64,000 nucleotides of DNA, taken from the NCBI RefSeq assembly GCF_029589495.1, contig NZ_JAAIVF010000007.1, positions 124,001 to 188,000 on the forward strand, written 5' to 3'. The stretch comes from Speluncibacter jeojiensis. GTDB lineage: Bacteria > Actinomycetota > Actinomycetes > Mycobacteriales > Mycobacteriaceae. Both the position numbers and the translations under genes were made by a program. Below the pieces are notes generated by a model. The model was given only the letters and a program-made list of their open reading frames with translations, was not told the DNA's origin and searched no databases. This document shows positions 28,926-37,702 of this stretch, in pieces; within the stretch, counting starts at the first letter, position 1, and each line of letters begins with the position of its first letter.

Positions 28926-28941
28926 GATAGGCGGGGTTATC
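28926..28941. promoter_or_regulatory. GATA-N8-TATC motif, copy 3
   Basis: GATAGGCGGGGTTATC, 48 bp upstream of the hsdR ATG. It differs from copy 1 only at positions 6 and 7. Confidence 0.65.
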
Positions 28942-28989
28942 GGGAACTGGGGTTCGCATTCGCCCGACAGGCCTTCTACGTTGATCACC

Positions 28990-31900
28990 ATGACCGATGC
29001 ACTGATCACGGGCGACCTCGTCGACCGCGGGCTCTCCGAGGACGACTGGGAGCAGTTCGCGCTCGACGAACTGGGCGAACTCGGTTGGATGCACAAGTGC
29101 GGCGCGGACATCGCGCCCGGGACGGGCGAGCGTGAATCCTGGGAGGAGCTGCTGATCCCGGCACGGCTGCGGGCCGCGATCGCGCGGCTCAACCCGAGCC
29201 TGCCGCCGGAGGTCCTCGAGCAGGCGGTGCACACGGTCGCCGCCGCGGGGTCCAGCGACGCGATCGCGGAGAACCAGGTGATCCACCGCTACCTGACCGA
29301 AGGCCTGCGAAAGATCAGCTACATCGATGTCTCCGGTGAGGAGGTCACCCCGACCATCCGGCTGGTCTCCACCGACCCCGACGAGAACGACTGGCTCGCG
29401 GTCAACCAGGTCACCGTCGTCCGCGGTGACCACAAGCGCCGGTTCGACGTCGTGCTGTACCTCAACGGCATGCCGGTGTCGATCATGGAACTGAAGAAGG
29501 CCGGCAGCGTCGCAACGAGTCTCGTCCAGGCGCACGCCCAACTCCGCACCTACGTGCGCGAGTTGCCGCTCGCCTTCCGCTTCGCGGTGTTCACGCTCGT
29601 CTCCGACGGGATCACCGCGAAGTACGGGACGCCGTTCACCGAGTTCAACCACTTCTCGCCGTGGAACGTCGACGACGACGGACACCCCGTTCCGGACGGG
29701 GCGCTCACCCCCGCGCTCGAGGTGGCGATCGACGGACTGTGCAACCAGGAGCGCTTCCTGCAACTGCTGCGCAACTTCACCGCCTTCGACGAGGGCGAGT
29801 CCGGTCTGGTCAAGCGAATCGCCAAGCCGCACCAGTACTTCGCGGTGACCAAGGCGGTCGGCACGACCGTCCAGGCGGTGGCGACGGGCGGCAAGGCCGG
29901 CGTCGTCTGGCACACCCAGGGCTCGGGCAAGTCCATGGAGATGGAGCTGTACGCCAATCAGGTGATCCGGCACCCGAAACTGGCCAACCCGACGATCGTC
30001 GTCATCACCGACCGCACCGAGCTCGACGGGCAACTGTACGAGACCTTCGCCCGCTCGCTGCTGCTGCCGGAGCGTCCTGTCCAGGTGCGCAAGCGTGAGG
30101 AGCTGCGTCAGGAGTTGTCCGGCCGGACCACCGGCGGCATCTACTTCACCACGCTGCAGAAGTTCGGGAAGACCAAGCAGGAGAAGGAGTCCGGACTCAG
30201 CCATCCGCTGCTCACCGACCGCCGCAATGTCGTCGTCGTCGTCGACGAGGCGCACCGGAGCCACTACGACAACCTCGACGGCTACGCGCGGCACCTGCGC
30301 GACGCGCTGCCACACGCCACGCTGATCGCGTTCACCGGCACCCCGATCTCCTTCGACGACCGCAACACCCGCGACGTGTTCGGCGACTACATCGACATCT
30401 ACGACCTGACCCGCGCCGTGGACGACGGGGCCACCGTCCCGGTCCACTTCGAATCCCGGTTGGTCAAGGTGGCGCTGGCCGGCACGGTGAGCGAGGATGA
30501 GATCGACGCCGCCGCAGACGAGGCGACCGTCGGTCTGGACGACACGGACCGAGAGCGCATCGAACGCGGTGTCGCGGTGGTCAATGCGGTCTACGGCGCG
30601 CCGGCGCGGCTGCACCGTCTGGCCGCGGACCTGGTCGAACATTGGGAACGACGCCGCGCCGAGATGCGCAAGTTCATCGAGGCCCCGGGTAAGGCGATGG
30701 TCGTCTGCGCCACCCGCGAGATCTGCGCCAACCTCTACGAGGAGATCGTCGCTCTGCGCCCGGACTGGCATTCCGACGAGCTGACCGCAGGCAAGATCAA
30801 GGTCGTCTACTCCGGTACACCAGCGGACGTGGACCCGGTCGTGAAGCATGTGCGGCGCGACTCGCAGAACGCGGCGATCAAGAAACGGCTCAAGGACATG
30901 GACGACGAGCTGGAACTGGTCGTCGTCAAGGACATGATGCTCACCGGCTTCGACAGTCCGCCGCTGCACACGATGTACCTGGACCGGCCTCTCAAGGGTG
31001 CGTTGCTGATGCAGGCGTTGGCGCGGGTGAACCGCACCTTCCGCGGCAAGGAGGACGGGCTGCTCGTCGCCTATGCCCCGGTGGCCGACAATCTCGCCGC
31101 CGCCATCGCCGAGTACACCACCGCCGACCAAGAGTCGAAGCCGTTGGGGCGCAACATCGACGACGCGGTCGACGCGGCGAAGGATCTCATCGGGCTGCTC
31201 GAAAAGCTGCTGCACGGCTTCGACTGGAAGGCCCGCTTGCAGGCCGGCGGCCCCCGTCCGTTCCTGGACGCGGTGCTCGCCACCACCGACCACCTGCGCA
31301 ACCCGCAGACCCCCGGCAACCAGGTCGGGCCGGGGGAGCAGACGCTCGCCGCGCGCTTCCGGACGTTGGCCTCCCAGTTGTCGCGGGTGTGGGCGCTGGC
31401 CGGCGGCACCGACGCGTTGCGGCCATTGGCGCGCGAGGCACGGTTCTTCGAAGAGGTCCGCGTCTACATGGCCAAGTTCGACGCAGCGGCGCGGCAGGCC
31501 CGCGGCGAGGCGGTGCCCGAGGACGTGCAGCGGTTGCTGCGGCAACTGATGGCGGCCGCGGTCGACTCCGACGAGGTCCTCGACATCTACCAGGCGGCGG
31601 GCATCGAGCGGCCGTCGCTGTCGGAGATCAATGTCGACTTCCTCACCACAACCCGCAAGGCGAAGAACCCGAACCTGGCGATCGAGGCGCTGCGCAAACT
31701 GATCAGCGAGGAATCGGCGAAGGCGGTCGGGCGCAACGTGGTCCGGCAGCGGGCCTTCTCGGACCGCATCCAAGACCTGATGCGCAAGTACACGAACAGT
31801 CAGTTGACCTCGGCCGAGGTCATCGCCGCGCTGGTCGAGGTCGCCAAAGAGGTCGTCGCCGAGGCGGAGCGGGGCGAGCAGTTCGACCCGCCGCTCGACG

Positions 31901-32169
31901 ACGACGAACTCGCCTTCTATGACGCCGTGGCGCAGAACGAGTCCGCCGTCGACGAGCAGGGCACCGGTGTGCTCGCGAACATCGCCCGTGACCTGGTGAC
32001 GGTCATGCGGCGCGACACCCGCACCGACTGGACGGTGCGCGAGGACGTCAAGGCCAAGCTGCGCACGAAGATCAAGAGGCTGCTCGCCCGTCACGGCTAT
32101 CCGCCGGACAAGCAGCCCGCGGCGATCAAGCTCGTGCTCGAACAGATGGAGGCGATCGCGGCGGCGTAG
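28990..32169 (+). CDS. hsdR: Type I restriction enzyme endonuclease/translocase subunit HsdR
   Basis: HsdR uses ATP to pull DNA through the complex and cut it when translocation stalls. The 1059-residue protein has the nuclease motif D153 ... E167-L-K169 (FDVVLYLNG then MELKK), helicase motif I HTQGSGKS with K314, motif II DEAH at 419-422, motif III FTGTP, and motif VI QALARVNRTFRGK. A long helical C-terminus for binding the methylase core is present. The length is normal and no damage is visible. I chose the ATG at 28990, since upstream codons do not resemble protein. It is 10.8 kb from the hsdS stop, which is unusual for a type I locus, but no other hsdR lies in the window. Confidence 0.95.
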   Translation: MTDALITGDLVDRGLSEDDWEQFALDELGELGWMHKCGADIAPGTGERESWEELLIPARLRAAIARLNPSLPPEVLEQAVHTVAAAGSSDAIAENQVIHRYLTEGLRKISYIDVSGEEVTPTIRLVSTDPDENDWLAVNQVTVVRGDHKRRFDVVLYLNGMPVSIMELKKAGSVATSLVQAHAQLRTYVRELPLAFRFAVFTLVSDGITAKYGTPFTEFNHFSPWNVDDDGHPVPDGALTPALEVAIDGLCNQERFLQLLRNFTAFDEGESGLVKRIAKPHQYFAVTKAVGTTVQAVATGGKAGVVWHTQGSGKSMEMELYANQVIRHPKLANPTIVVITDRTELDGQLYETFARSLLLPERPVQVRKREELRQELSGRTTGGIYFTTLQKFGKTKQEKESGLSHPLLTDRRNVVVVVDEAHRSHYDNLDGYARHLRDALPHATLIAFTGTPISFDDRNTRDVFGDYIDIYDLTRAVDDGATVPVHFESRLVKVALAGTVSEDEIDAAADEATVGLDDTDRERIERGVAVVNAVYGAPARLHRLAADLVEHWERRRAEMRKFIEAPGKAMVVCATREICANLYEEIVALRPDWHSDELTAGKIKVVYSGTPADVDPVVKHVRRDSQNAAIKKRLKDMDDELELVVVKDMMLTGFDSPPLHTMYLDRPLKGALLMQALARVNRTFRGKEDGLLVAYAPVADNLAAAIAEYTTADQESKPLGRNIDDAVDAAKDLIGLLEKLLHGFDWKARLQAGGPRPFLDAVLATTDHLRNPQTPGNQVGPGEQTLAARFRTLASQLSRVWALAGGTDALRPLAREARFFEEVRVYMAKFDAAARQARGEAVPEDVQRLLRQLMAAAVDSDEVLDIYQAAGIERPSLSEINVDFLTTTRKAKNPNLAIEALRKLISEESAKAVGRNVVRQRAFSDRIQDLMRKYTNSQLTSAEVIAALVEVAKEVVAEAERGEQFDPPLDDDELAFYDAVAQNESAVDEQGTGVLANIARDLVTVMRRDTRTDWTVREDVKAKLRTKIKRLLARHGYPPDKQPAAIKLVLEQMEAIAAA

Positions 32170-32173
32170 CCGC

Positions 32174-32896
32174 CTACAGCAGTGCGAACACCCGGCACGG
32201 CCCGCCGGATCCGCCGGCGTGGGTGGGGGCGCCGACGACGACGGTGGCGCCCACCGGCGGGATCTTGTCCAGGTTCGCCAGCACCTCGACCGCGTACTTG
32301 CCCGCCCCGAGCACGCCCACGTGCGCACCGTAGTCGGCGGACCGCCCCGCGTCGACGGTCAGCGTGTCGGTGCCGATGCCGACGATGTTTCGCTCGCGGA
32401 CCAGGAACTGCACCGCCGCCGGGTCGAAGCCCGGAGTGTGGTGCACGCCGTCCGCGTCCGCGTTGGTGAACGCGCCGGGTGTGGACACCCGGGCAGCCCA
32501 TCCTGAATGCAGGGCGACCAGGCAACGCTCGGGGAGTGCGCCGTGCTCGCGCTCGAGAGTCAGGATGTCCCGCACTCCGAGCAGCGTGTCCGGGTCCTGC
32601 GCCGCACGAGCGGCGATGTCGATCACGGCGATCGGCACGACCAGGTCGCGCGGGTCGATGCGTTCGACGGTGATGCCGCCCAGGCTCGCGTGCGCGGGCG
32701 CGTCGATGTGCGTGCCGGTGTGCTCGTGCAGCGCCAACTCGTTGGCGAAGAACTCGCCGCCGGCCGGGTCGAACCGGGAGACCAGGTGTATCTCGAACGG
32801 GCGATCACCCGGCCACGCCGGAAAGTCCGGGGTGAGCACGTGCGTCAGGTCCACGACCGATCGGGGCCTTGGCCGACGCGGCGGAGCGCCGGTCAC
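32174..32896 (-). CDS. Cyclase family protein (kynurenine formamidase-like)
   Basis: The 240-residue protein carries the metal-binding motif HTGTHIDAPAH of the cyclase/arylformamidase family, with VVDLTHVLTPDFPAWPGD at the start and ERNIVGIGTDTLTVDAGRS later. Family members hydrolyse N-formylkynurenine or related amides and esters using zinc or manganese; the substrate here is not known. The GTG start at 32896 overlaps the stop of the acetyltransferase gene by 4 bp. It is convergent with hsdR. Confidence 0.85.
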   Translation of the reverse strand: MTGAPPRRPRPRSVVDLTHVLTPDFPAWPGDRPFEIHLVSRFDPAGGEFFANELALHEHTGTHIDAPAHASLGGITVERIDPRDLVVPIAVIDIAARAAQDPDTLLGVRDILTLEREHGALPERCLVALHSGWAARVSTPGAFTNADADGVHHTPGFDPAAVQFLVRERNIVGIGTDTLTVDAGRSADYGAHVGVLGAGKYAVEVLANLDKIPPVGATVVVGAPTHAGGSGGPCRVFALL

Positions 32897-33420
32897 GGGA
32901 TCGGGTCGCCGTCGCCGACCGGCAGCGTCAACTGCATGAACGTCATGTCGAGCCAGCGCCCGAACTTGCGGCCGACCTCGGGCATCTGCGCGACCGTGCG
33001 GAACCCGAACTGTTCGTGCAGCGAGATCGAGATGTGGTTCGTCGACTCGATGCTCGCGACCATCACGTGGATGCCCCCGCCGCGCGCCCGCTCGATCAAC
33101 TCCGCCATCAGCGCCTTCGCGATGCCCTTGCGGTGGTGGTCGGCGTGCACGTAGATCGAGTTCTCGACAGTGAAGCGGTACCCGGCCTTCGCGCGCCACA
33201 CCCCGTACGAGGCGAACCCGGCGACCCTGCCATCGTGGTCGGCGACCAGCACCGGGAACCCGTGGGCGCGCCGGTCCTCGAGCCAGCGGCGCCGGCTCTC
33301 GACGTCGACCGGTTCCTCGTCCCACGTGGCGGTGGTGTTGAGGATCGCCTCGTTGTGGATCTCGAGGATGCCGGGCAGGTCCGTGTCGTCGGCGTCGCGG
33401 ACAATCCAGCGGACCTGCAT
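32893..33420 (-). CDS. GNAT family N-acetyltransferase, phosphinothricin-acetyltransferase-like
   Basis: The 175-residue protein reads RDADDTDLPGILEIHNEAI, GFASYGVWRAKAGYRFTVENSIYVHADHHRKGIAKALMAELI and HEQFGFRTVAQMPEVGRKFGRWLDM. The HxxGxA acetyl-CoA site and the GYR-TVE-S-Y block match the phosphinothricin/methionine-sulfoximine acetyltransferase group. Natural substrates are probably small amino compounds. It is the first gene of a two-gene operon with the cyclase. Confidence 0.88.
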   Translation of the reverse strand: MQVRWIVRDADDTDLPGILEIHNEAILNTTATWDEEPVDVESRRRWLEDRRAHGFPVLVADHDGRVAGFASYGVWRAKAGYRFTVENSIYVHADHHRKGIAKALMAELIERARGGGIHVMVASIESTNHISISLHEQFGFRTVAQMPEVGRKFGRWLDMTFMQLTLPVGDGDPIP

Positions 33421-33430
33421 GTCGGTCAGA

Positions 33431-34102
33431 CTACTGCGCCGCGCTGCGGCGGGCCTTCTCCAACGCCGCAAGTGTGCGCAGAATCGTCGAGCGCTGCGCG
33501 GTCAGGTCCTTGAGCCGCGCTCGGGCCGCCAGACCCTGCGCCGCCTCGGCCGCCTGGATCTGCCCCTCGACGGAGGTCAATTGCGCGAGCAGTGCGGTCA
33601 CCCGCTCCTCGAGCGCGGCCAGGTCCGGCGCGTCCGTGGACATCGGCTGAGCCGGCGCACGCTTCGCGGCGGCGGTACCCGCTCGGGAACTGGTGGTGGA
33701 GGTCGTGTGGCGCGATGCGGTCTCGGCGACGACGGTCGCGGCGCGCGGGCGGATCATCTTGCGGACCAGTGCCGGGTCTGGCGGCTCGGGCAACCGCATC
33801 TGGTTGAGCTCGGTGCGCGCGTCCCGTGCATCGATGCGCCACTGACGCTCTTCGTCGTCATCGGACTGCAGCGTGCCGCCGAGCGGACGCAGGCCGTACA
33901 TGCCGAGGAACTTGCGTGCCTCGTCGATGACGCCTTCCTTCTCGCGGCATGTGGCACAACGGGGTTCGTTGCGGAGCATCTGAACCGATTCGGAGTCTCC
34001 GCACCACACGCAGTCGCCGGGAGTCCATCGTCGGGCTCGGTTGGTCGGTGTCGCGGCGGGGGGTGCATCGAGGGTCTGCGCATCGGTCACGGCGAACCAC
34101 AA
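33431..34102 (-). CDS. Hypothetical protein with a CxxC zinc-ribbon-like pair and coiled-coil C-terminus
   Basis: The 223-residue soluble protein has DCVWCGDSESVQML and CATCREKEG near residues 31-55, two CxxC pairs that could bind zinc. A middle low-complexity Thr/Ser/Ala part and a C-terminal coiled coil (LAALEERVTALLAQLTSVEG) follow. A GTG at 34090 is an alternative start four codons in. I do not recognise the family; similar architecture occurs in nucleic-acid-associated proteins. It precedes the acetyltransferase by 10 bp and may head that operon. Confidence 0.7.
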   Translation of the reverse strand: MWFAVTDAQTLDAPPAATPTNRARRWTPGDCVWCGDSESVQMLRNEPRCATCREKEGVIDEARKFLGMYGLRPLGGTLQSDDDEERQWRIDARDARTELNQMRLPEPPDPALVRKMIRPRAATVVAETASRHTTSTTSSRAGTAAAKRAPAQPMSTDAPDLAALEERVTALLAQLTSVEGQIQAAEAAQGLAARARLKDLTAQRSTILRTLAALEKARRSAAQ

Positions 34103-34189
34103 TAGGTCACTACCGGCGAGTAGTCGCGTGGGGATGGACGTACGTCCAGCACTGACGTGCCATTACGGTGCCGCGCGTGACGAACGTCT

Positions 34190-34831
34190 CTACCCCGACT
34201 CGCCGACGACCTGTGACAACCACTCGACGAGCGGTGCCATCGTGCGCCACGCCTTGGCCACCTCGGTCTTGCAACGCGGGGTTTCGAGCCATGCCGGACA
34301 GCCGAATTCGCGTCCGGCGGTCAGTGACTTGTGTCGCAGCAGTTCGATCCGGGGGTGGTCGGGTGGATACCCCCGCGGGTGGGTCTTGAGCCGGTCGCCG
34401 CCGACGGTGAACCCGGCGGCCGTGAGCTTGTCGAGCAGTCGCCGCAACTCGTCGCCGCGCACCTCGTTGTCGATCGCCGCGCGCAGCCGCGCCACCTGTT
34501 GCGGGGTGTGCGCGTAGTAGCCGCCGGCGACGAACACCCCGGGCGCGCCGATCTGCAGGTAGTAGCCGACGCCCGGCGCGGTCTCGACGAACCCGCCCAG
34601 GTGCGTCTTGTACGGCGACTTGTCCTTGGAGAATCGCACGTCCCGGTAAGGGCGGAACACCTTCGCCGCACCGAACTCGGGCTCCAGCGCCTCGAACAGC
34701 GCGAGTGCCGGCGTGCGGACCTGCTCGTCGTAGATGTGTTTGTGCGCCGTCCACCAGGTCTTGCTGTTGTCCGCCTCGAGGTCCTCGTAGAAGTCCAGTG
34801 CGGCGATGGGAATGCCGGTGAAGGGGGCCAT
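34190..34831 (-). CDS. DUF2461 (TIGR02453) family protein
   Basis: A 213-residue cytoplasmic protein with the hallmark sequence ALDFYEDLEADNSKTWWTAHK at the start, FRPYRDVRFSKDKSPYKTHLG and GYYLQIGAPGVFVAGGYY. The family is widespread and uncharacterised. ATG at 34831; 30 bp from the stop of the next upstream gene. Confidence 0.92.
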   Translation of the reverse strand: MAPFTGIPIAALDFYEDLEADNSKTWWTAHKHIYDEQVRTPALALFEALEPEFGAAKVFRPYRDVRFSKDKSPYKTHLGGFVETAPGVGYYLQIGAPGVFVAGGYYAHTPQQVARLRAAIDNEVRGDELRRLLDKLTAAGFTVGGDRLKTHPRGYPPDHPRIELLRHKSLTAGREFGCPAWLETPRCKTEVAKAWRTMAPLVEWLSQVVGESG

Positions 34832-34861
34832 GCGCCGAGCCTATGTCGCCGGGGGCCGGGT

Positions 34862-35530
34862 TCAGGCGCACATGGGGCTGCTGCGACCGGCGAGCGCGAT
34901 GAAGTGACACGCGTTGGTCCGCGAGAGCTTCCAGCTGCCGCCGTCGTCGACGAATGTCAATTGCACGTTGCGGCTCTGACCGGAGAATCCGACCTGGGTG
35001 GTGGCGGTGACGCTGCCGTCCGGGTTCGGCACCACCGGTCCGACGACGGTGGCGGTCGCGGTCGGGTACTGCGCGCGCAGCGCGCCCAGCTGGGTGAACA
35101 GCGAGGGATCCTGCTGACCGCCCTGTACGAGGGATTCCTTCTGGGCGGCAGGAACGTTCGGGTCGAGTGCGGTGCTCACCAGGGAGTTGAGGTCGGCGAT
35201 CGAAGGTGTCGACGCGGCGGGTGCGACCGGCGCGGCGGCCGGGGCCTGCGCGGGGGCCGGCGCCGGGGTCGCGGCCTCGGCAGCCGGTGCGGGGGCGGGC
35301 GGCTGGTTCGCGGCCGGCGGCACCACCGGTGCGTTGACGACCGGGGCGTGCGTGGTCGGCGCGGGGGCGGTCGTCGGCGAGGTGTGCGCGGCCGCCGTTG
35401 TCAGCGGCGCGGCTTGCGTGGTGGTCGCCGCGGCCTGTGCGTGGTCCTGGGTCGTGTTCGACCCGCACGCGGTCAGCGCGGCCGCGGTCACCGCCAGACC
35501 CATCAGCGCCGTCACCGGTCGTGTTCGCAT
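34862..35530 (-). CDS. MTB12-like low-molecular-weight antigen lipoprotein
   Basis: The 222-residue product has a lipobox (ALTACG), about 75 residues rich in Pro, Ala and Thr, then a small domain: SIADLNSLVSTALDPNVPAAQKESLVQGG and a beta-rich end with ATTQVGFSGQS and GGSWKLSRTNACHFI. This matches MTB12/CFP-2-like antigens of Mycobacteriales, thought to be cell-envelope proteins of NTF2-like fold. Start at the ATG 35530; the frame continues upstream only briefly. Confidence 0.8.
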   Translation of the reverse strand: MRTRPVTALMGLAVTAAALTACGSNTTQDHAQAAATTTQAAPLTTAAAHTSPTTAPAPTTHAPVVNAPVVPPAANQPPAPAPAAEAATPAPAPAQAPAAAPVAPAASTPSIADLNSLVSTALDPNVPAAQKESLVQGGQQDPSLFTQLGALRAQYPTATATVVGPVVPNPDGSVTATTQVGFSGQSRNVQLTFVDDGGSWKLSRTNACHFIALAGRSSPMCA

Positions 35531-35652
35531 CTCAACCACCCTTCCCTCCGTAGCGGCCGCCACTATACGGAAGCGGTGCGGGTCCTGCCGGGGCCGTCGG
35601 GAAGCGGGCGGTTAGGGAAACGAGGGTCCGAGGAAGCACCTGTCGCTGCGCG

Positions 35653-35726
35653 CCCAGAGTTCCCACTGTCGGCTCACTTCGAACTGTTGGAACAGTTGCA
35701 ACATTGCGCACTGTTCCAACTCTGGG
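35653..35726. repeat. Nested inverted repeats downstream of the ABC transporter
   Basis: The inner pair GTTGGAACAGT (35686-35696) / ACTGTTCCAAC (35710-35720) is an exact 11-bp inverted repeat with a 13-base loop. The outer pair CCCAGAGTT (35653-35661) / AACTCTGGG (35718-35726) is an exact 9-bp repeat sharing the AAC with the inner right arm. The site is 60 bp after the stop at 35787 (minus strand) and 123 bp before the lipoprotein start, so it could be a terminator for the former or an operator for the latter. No T-run is present. Confidence 0.55.
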
Positions 35727-35786
35727 GAAGTGACGACACACTTGCCCGACCCCGCGGCACGCCGTCTGCTGTGCATGAGCGGGCGG

Positions 35787-37619
35787 TCAGCGCACCTGCG
35801 CGGTGACCTCCCAGCGTCCCTCGCCGAGCAGTTCGAGCTGCCGGTTGTGGAACGGTCCGAGCGTGCTGCGATGCCCGACGCTGACCAGCATCGTGTCCGG
35901 CAGCTCGGTGCGGACCGCCGTGTACAGCGAGTGCTCGAGGCCCTCGTCGACCGCGGAGGTGGCCTCGTCGAGAAACACCAGCTTCGGCCGGCGCAGCAGG
36001 ATCCGCGCGAAGCCGAGCCGCTGCTGCTCGCCTGGGGAGAGCACCCGAGCCCAGTGTCGCTCCTCGTCGATGTGCTCCTCGAGATGGGCGAGTTGCACCT
36101 TGCGCAGCACCTCGCGGGCGCGGGTGTCCTCCTCCGGCGCCGGCTGGTCCGGGTAGGACAGCGCCATGCGCACCGTGCCCAGCGGGACGTACGGCTGCTG
36201 CGAGAGGAACATCGTGTGCTCGGTGTCCGGGTGCCGGACCACACCCGACGTGTACGGCCACAGGCCGGCCAGGCTGCGCAGCAGCGTCGTCTTGCCGCTG
36301 CCCGACGGGCCCTTGACCAGCAGCGAGTCGCCCCCGGTCAGGTCCACGTCCAGGTCGGCGATCAGCGGGCGGTCGTCGGGCAGGCGCACGTCCAGACCCG
36401 AGATGGTCAGGCCCTCGGCGTTCTGCACGGCCAGCTCGGGCAGCGCCCGCGACTGCTCGTCGGCGTCGAGCAGGCCGCTGAGCCGGTTCAGGGTGGCGCG
36501 GTAGGCGGCGAAGGTGTCGTAGATGTTGCGGAAGAACGAGAGCGAGTTGTGCACCTGGGTGAACGCCTGCGACGTCTGCGTGACGTCGCCGAGTTTGATG
36601 GTGCCCGCGAAGAACCGCGGCGCCTGGATCATCAGCGGGAACACGACAGCGATCTGGCTGACGGTCAGGTTGAATCCCTGGAACTTCGTCTCCCGGAACA
36701 CGATCCGCCACTGGTTTTTGATGACCGCGCCGAATCGGCTGAGCAGCGTGCTGCGTTCGACGTCCTCACCGCGGTAGAACGCGACCTCCTCGGAGTTGTC
36801 GCGCAGCCGCACCAATGCGTAGCGGTAGGAAGCGCCGAGACCCTCGTTGAGGAAGTTCAGCCGGATCAGCGGACGGCCGATCTTGAACGCGAACGCCGAC
36901 GCGATGATCACGTAGATGAAGGCCAGGAACACCATCATCCGCGGGATGTGCACGCCCAGGATCGTCATCGGCCCGGACAGGTTCCACAGCACGGTGGTGA
37001 ACGAGACCAGCGTGATGATCGCGCTGGTCGCGCCCAGACCGTTGTTGTTGCTGCCGATGGCCAGCGTCTGCGAATCCGTGGTGAAGGTGGTGATGTCCTC
37101 CTGGATACGCTGGTCCGGGTTGTCGACGGGGGAGTCGACGAAGTGGCCGCGGTGGTAGGCGCGCCGATCCAGCCAGTCGCCGACCATCCGCGCGTTGAGC
37201 CAGATCCGCCAGTGGATGATGAACGTCTGCGCCAGCAGGTACGTCAGCAGCGTCTCGACCACGTAGATCGCCGCCAGCACCGCGAAGACCGCGATGTAGT
37301 ACCAGAAGTGGCCGGAGTTCATCTCCTGCAGTGCGGTGTACATGCCGTTGGACGAGTACGTGATCAGCACCGCGATCCGTACGTCCAGCACGCACAGCAG
37401 CAGCATGCCGAGCACGGTCACCAGCCCGCGGCACTCGAGCCAGCTCCGTCCGGGGATGAAGTAACCGATGGTGATCTGGCGGAACTGCCTGCCCCACTTG
37501 GTGTATCGCGTCAGCAGCCAGGCGGCCAGGAAGAAGCACACCACCGTGATGCCGAAGGCCTTGGCGATCCACTCCAGGCTGGTCAGCCATTCGTCACGCC
37601 AGTCCAATGTCGTCGTCAA
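35787..37619 (-). CDS. BacA/SbmA-type ABC transporter, fused permease and ATPase
   Basis: The 610-residue protein joins an ABC_membrane_2/SbmA-type permease (about 1-370, six membrane helices; DWLDRRAYHRGHFVDSPVDNPDQRIQEDI is the conserved cytoplasmic loop, residues 149-177) to an ATPase with Walker A GPSGSGKTT, signature LSPGEQQRLGFAR and Walker B LVFLDEATSAVD. M. tuberculosis Rv1819c, of the same architecture, imports vitamin B12, bleomycin and other hydrophilic compounds, so a similar broad uptake role is likely. ATG 37619; a hairpin separates it from prs on the same strand. Confidence 0.92.
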   Translation of the reverse strand: MTTTLDWRDEWLTSLEWIAKAFGITVVCFFLAAWLLTRYTKWGRQFRQITIGYFIPGRSWLECRGLVTVLGMLLLCVLDVRIAVLITYSSNGMYTALQEMNSGHFWYYIAVFAVLAAIYVVETLLTYLLAQTFIIHWRIWLNARMVGDWLDRRAYHRGHFVDSPVDNPDQRIQEDITTFTTDSQTLAIGSNNNGLGATSAIITLVSFTTVLWNLSGPMTILGVHIPRMMVFLAFIYVIIASAFAFKIGRPLIRLNFLNEGLGASYRYALVRLRDNSEEVAFYRGEDVERSTLLSRFGAVIKNQWRIVFRETKFQGFNLTVSQIAVVFPLMIQAPRFFAGTIKLGDVTQTSQAFTQVHNSLSFFRNIYDTFAAYRATLNRLSGLLDADEQSRALPELAVQNAEGLTISGLDVRLPDDRPLIADLDVDLTGGDSLLVKGPSGSGKTTLLRSLAGLWPYTSGVVRHPDTEHTMFLSQQPYVPLGTVRMALSYPDQPAPEEDTRAREVLRKVQLAHLEEHIDEERHWARVLSPGEQQRLGFARILLRRPKLVFLDEATSAVDEGLEHSLYTAVRTELPDTMLVSVGHRSTLGPFHNRQLELLGEGRWEVTAQVR

Positions 37620-37631
37620 ACGTCCTCCACG

Positions 37632-37679
37632 GCTTCACGTCCAGACTCGGTGTTGCTGGCGAAGTCTAAGACGTGAAGC
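37632..37679 (-). terminator. Long hairpin between prs and the ABC transporter
   Basis: GCTTCACGTC (37632-37641) pairs exactly with GACGTGAAGC (37670-37679), and inside it AGACT (37643-37647) with AGTCT (37663-37667). It follows the prs stop by about 25 bp on the minus strand and probably ends the glmU-prs transcript; it also lies within 15 bp of the transporter start. Confidence 0.6.
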
Positions 37680-37702
37680 TGTGAGCGCGGACGCTAACGC
37701 CC

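Noticed and set aside
28834-32328. A 1164-codon open frame antisense to hsdR
   Set aside because: Shadow of a well-supported gene, with no domain signal of its own.
32174-33420. Cyclase and acetyltransferase as part of the restriction system
   Set aside because: They are convergent with hsdR, lack the GATA-N8-TATC motif and belong to ordinary metabolic families.
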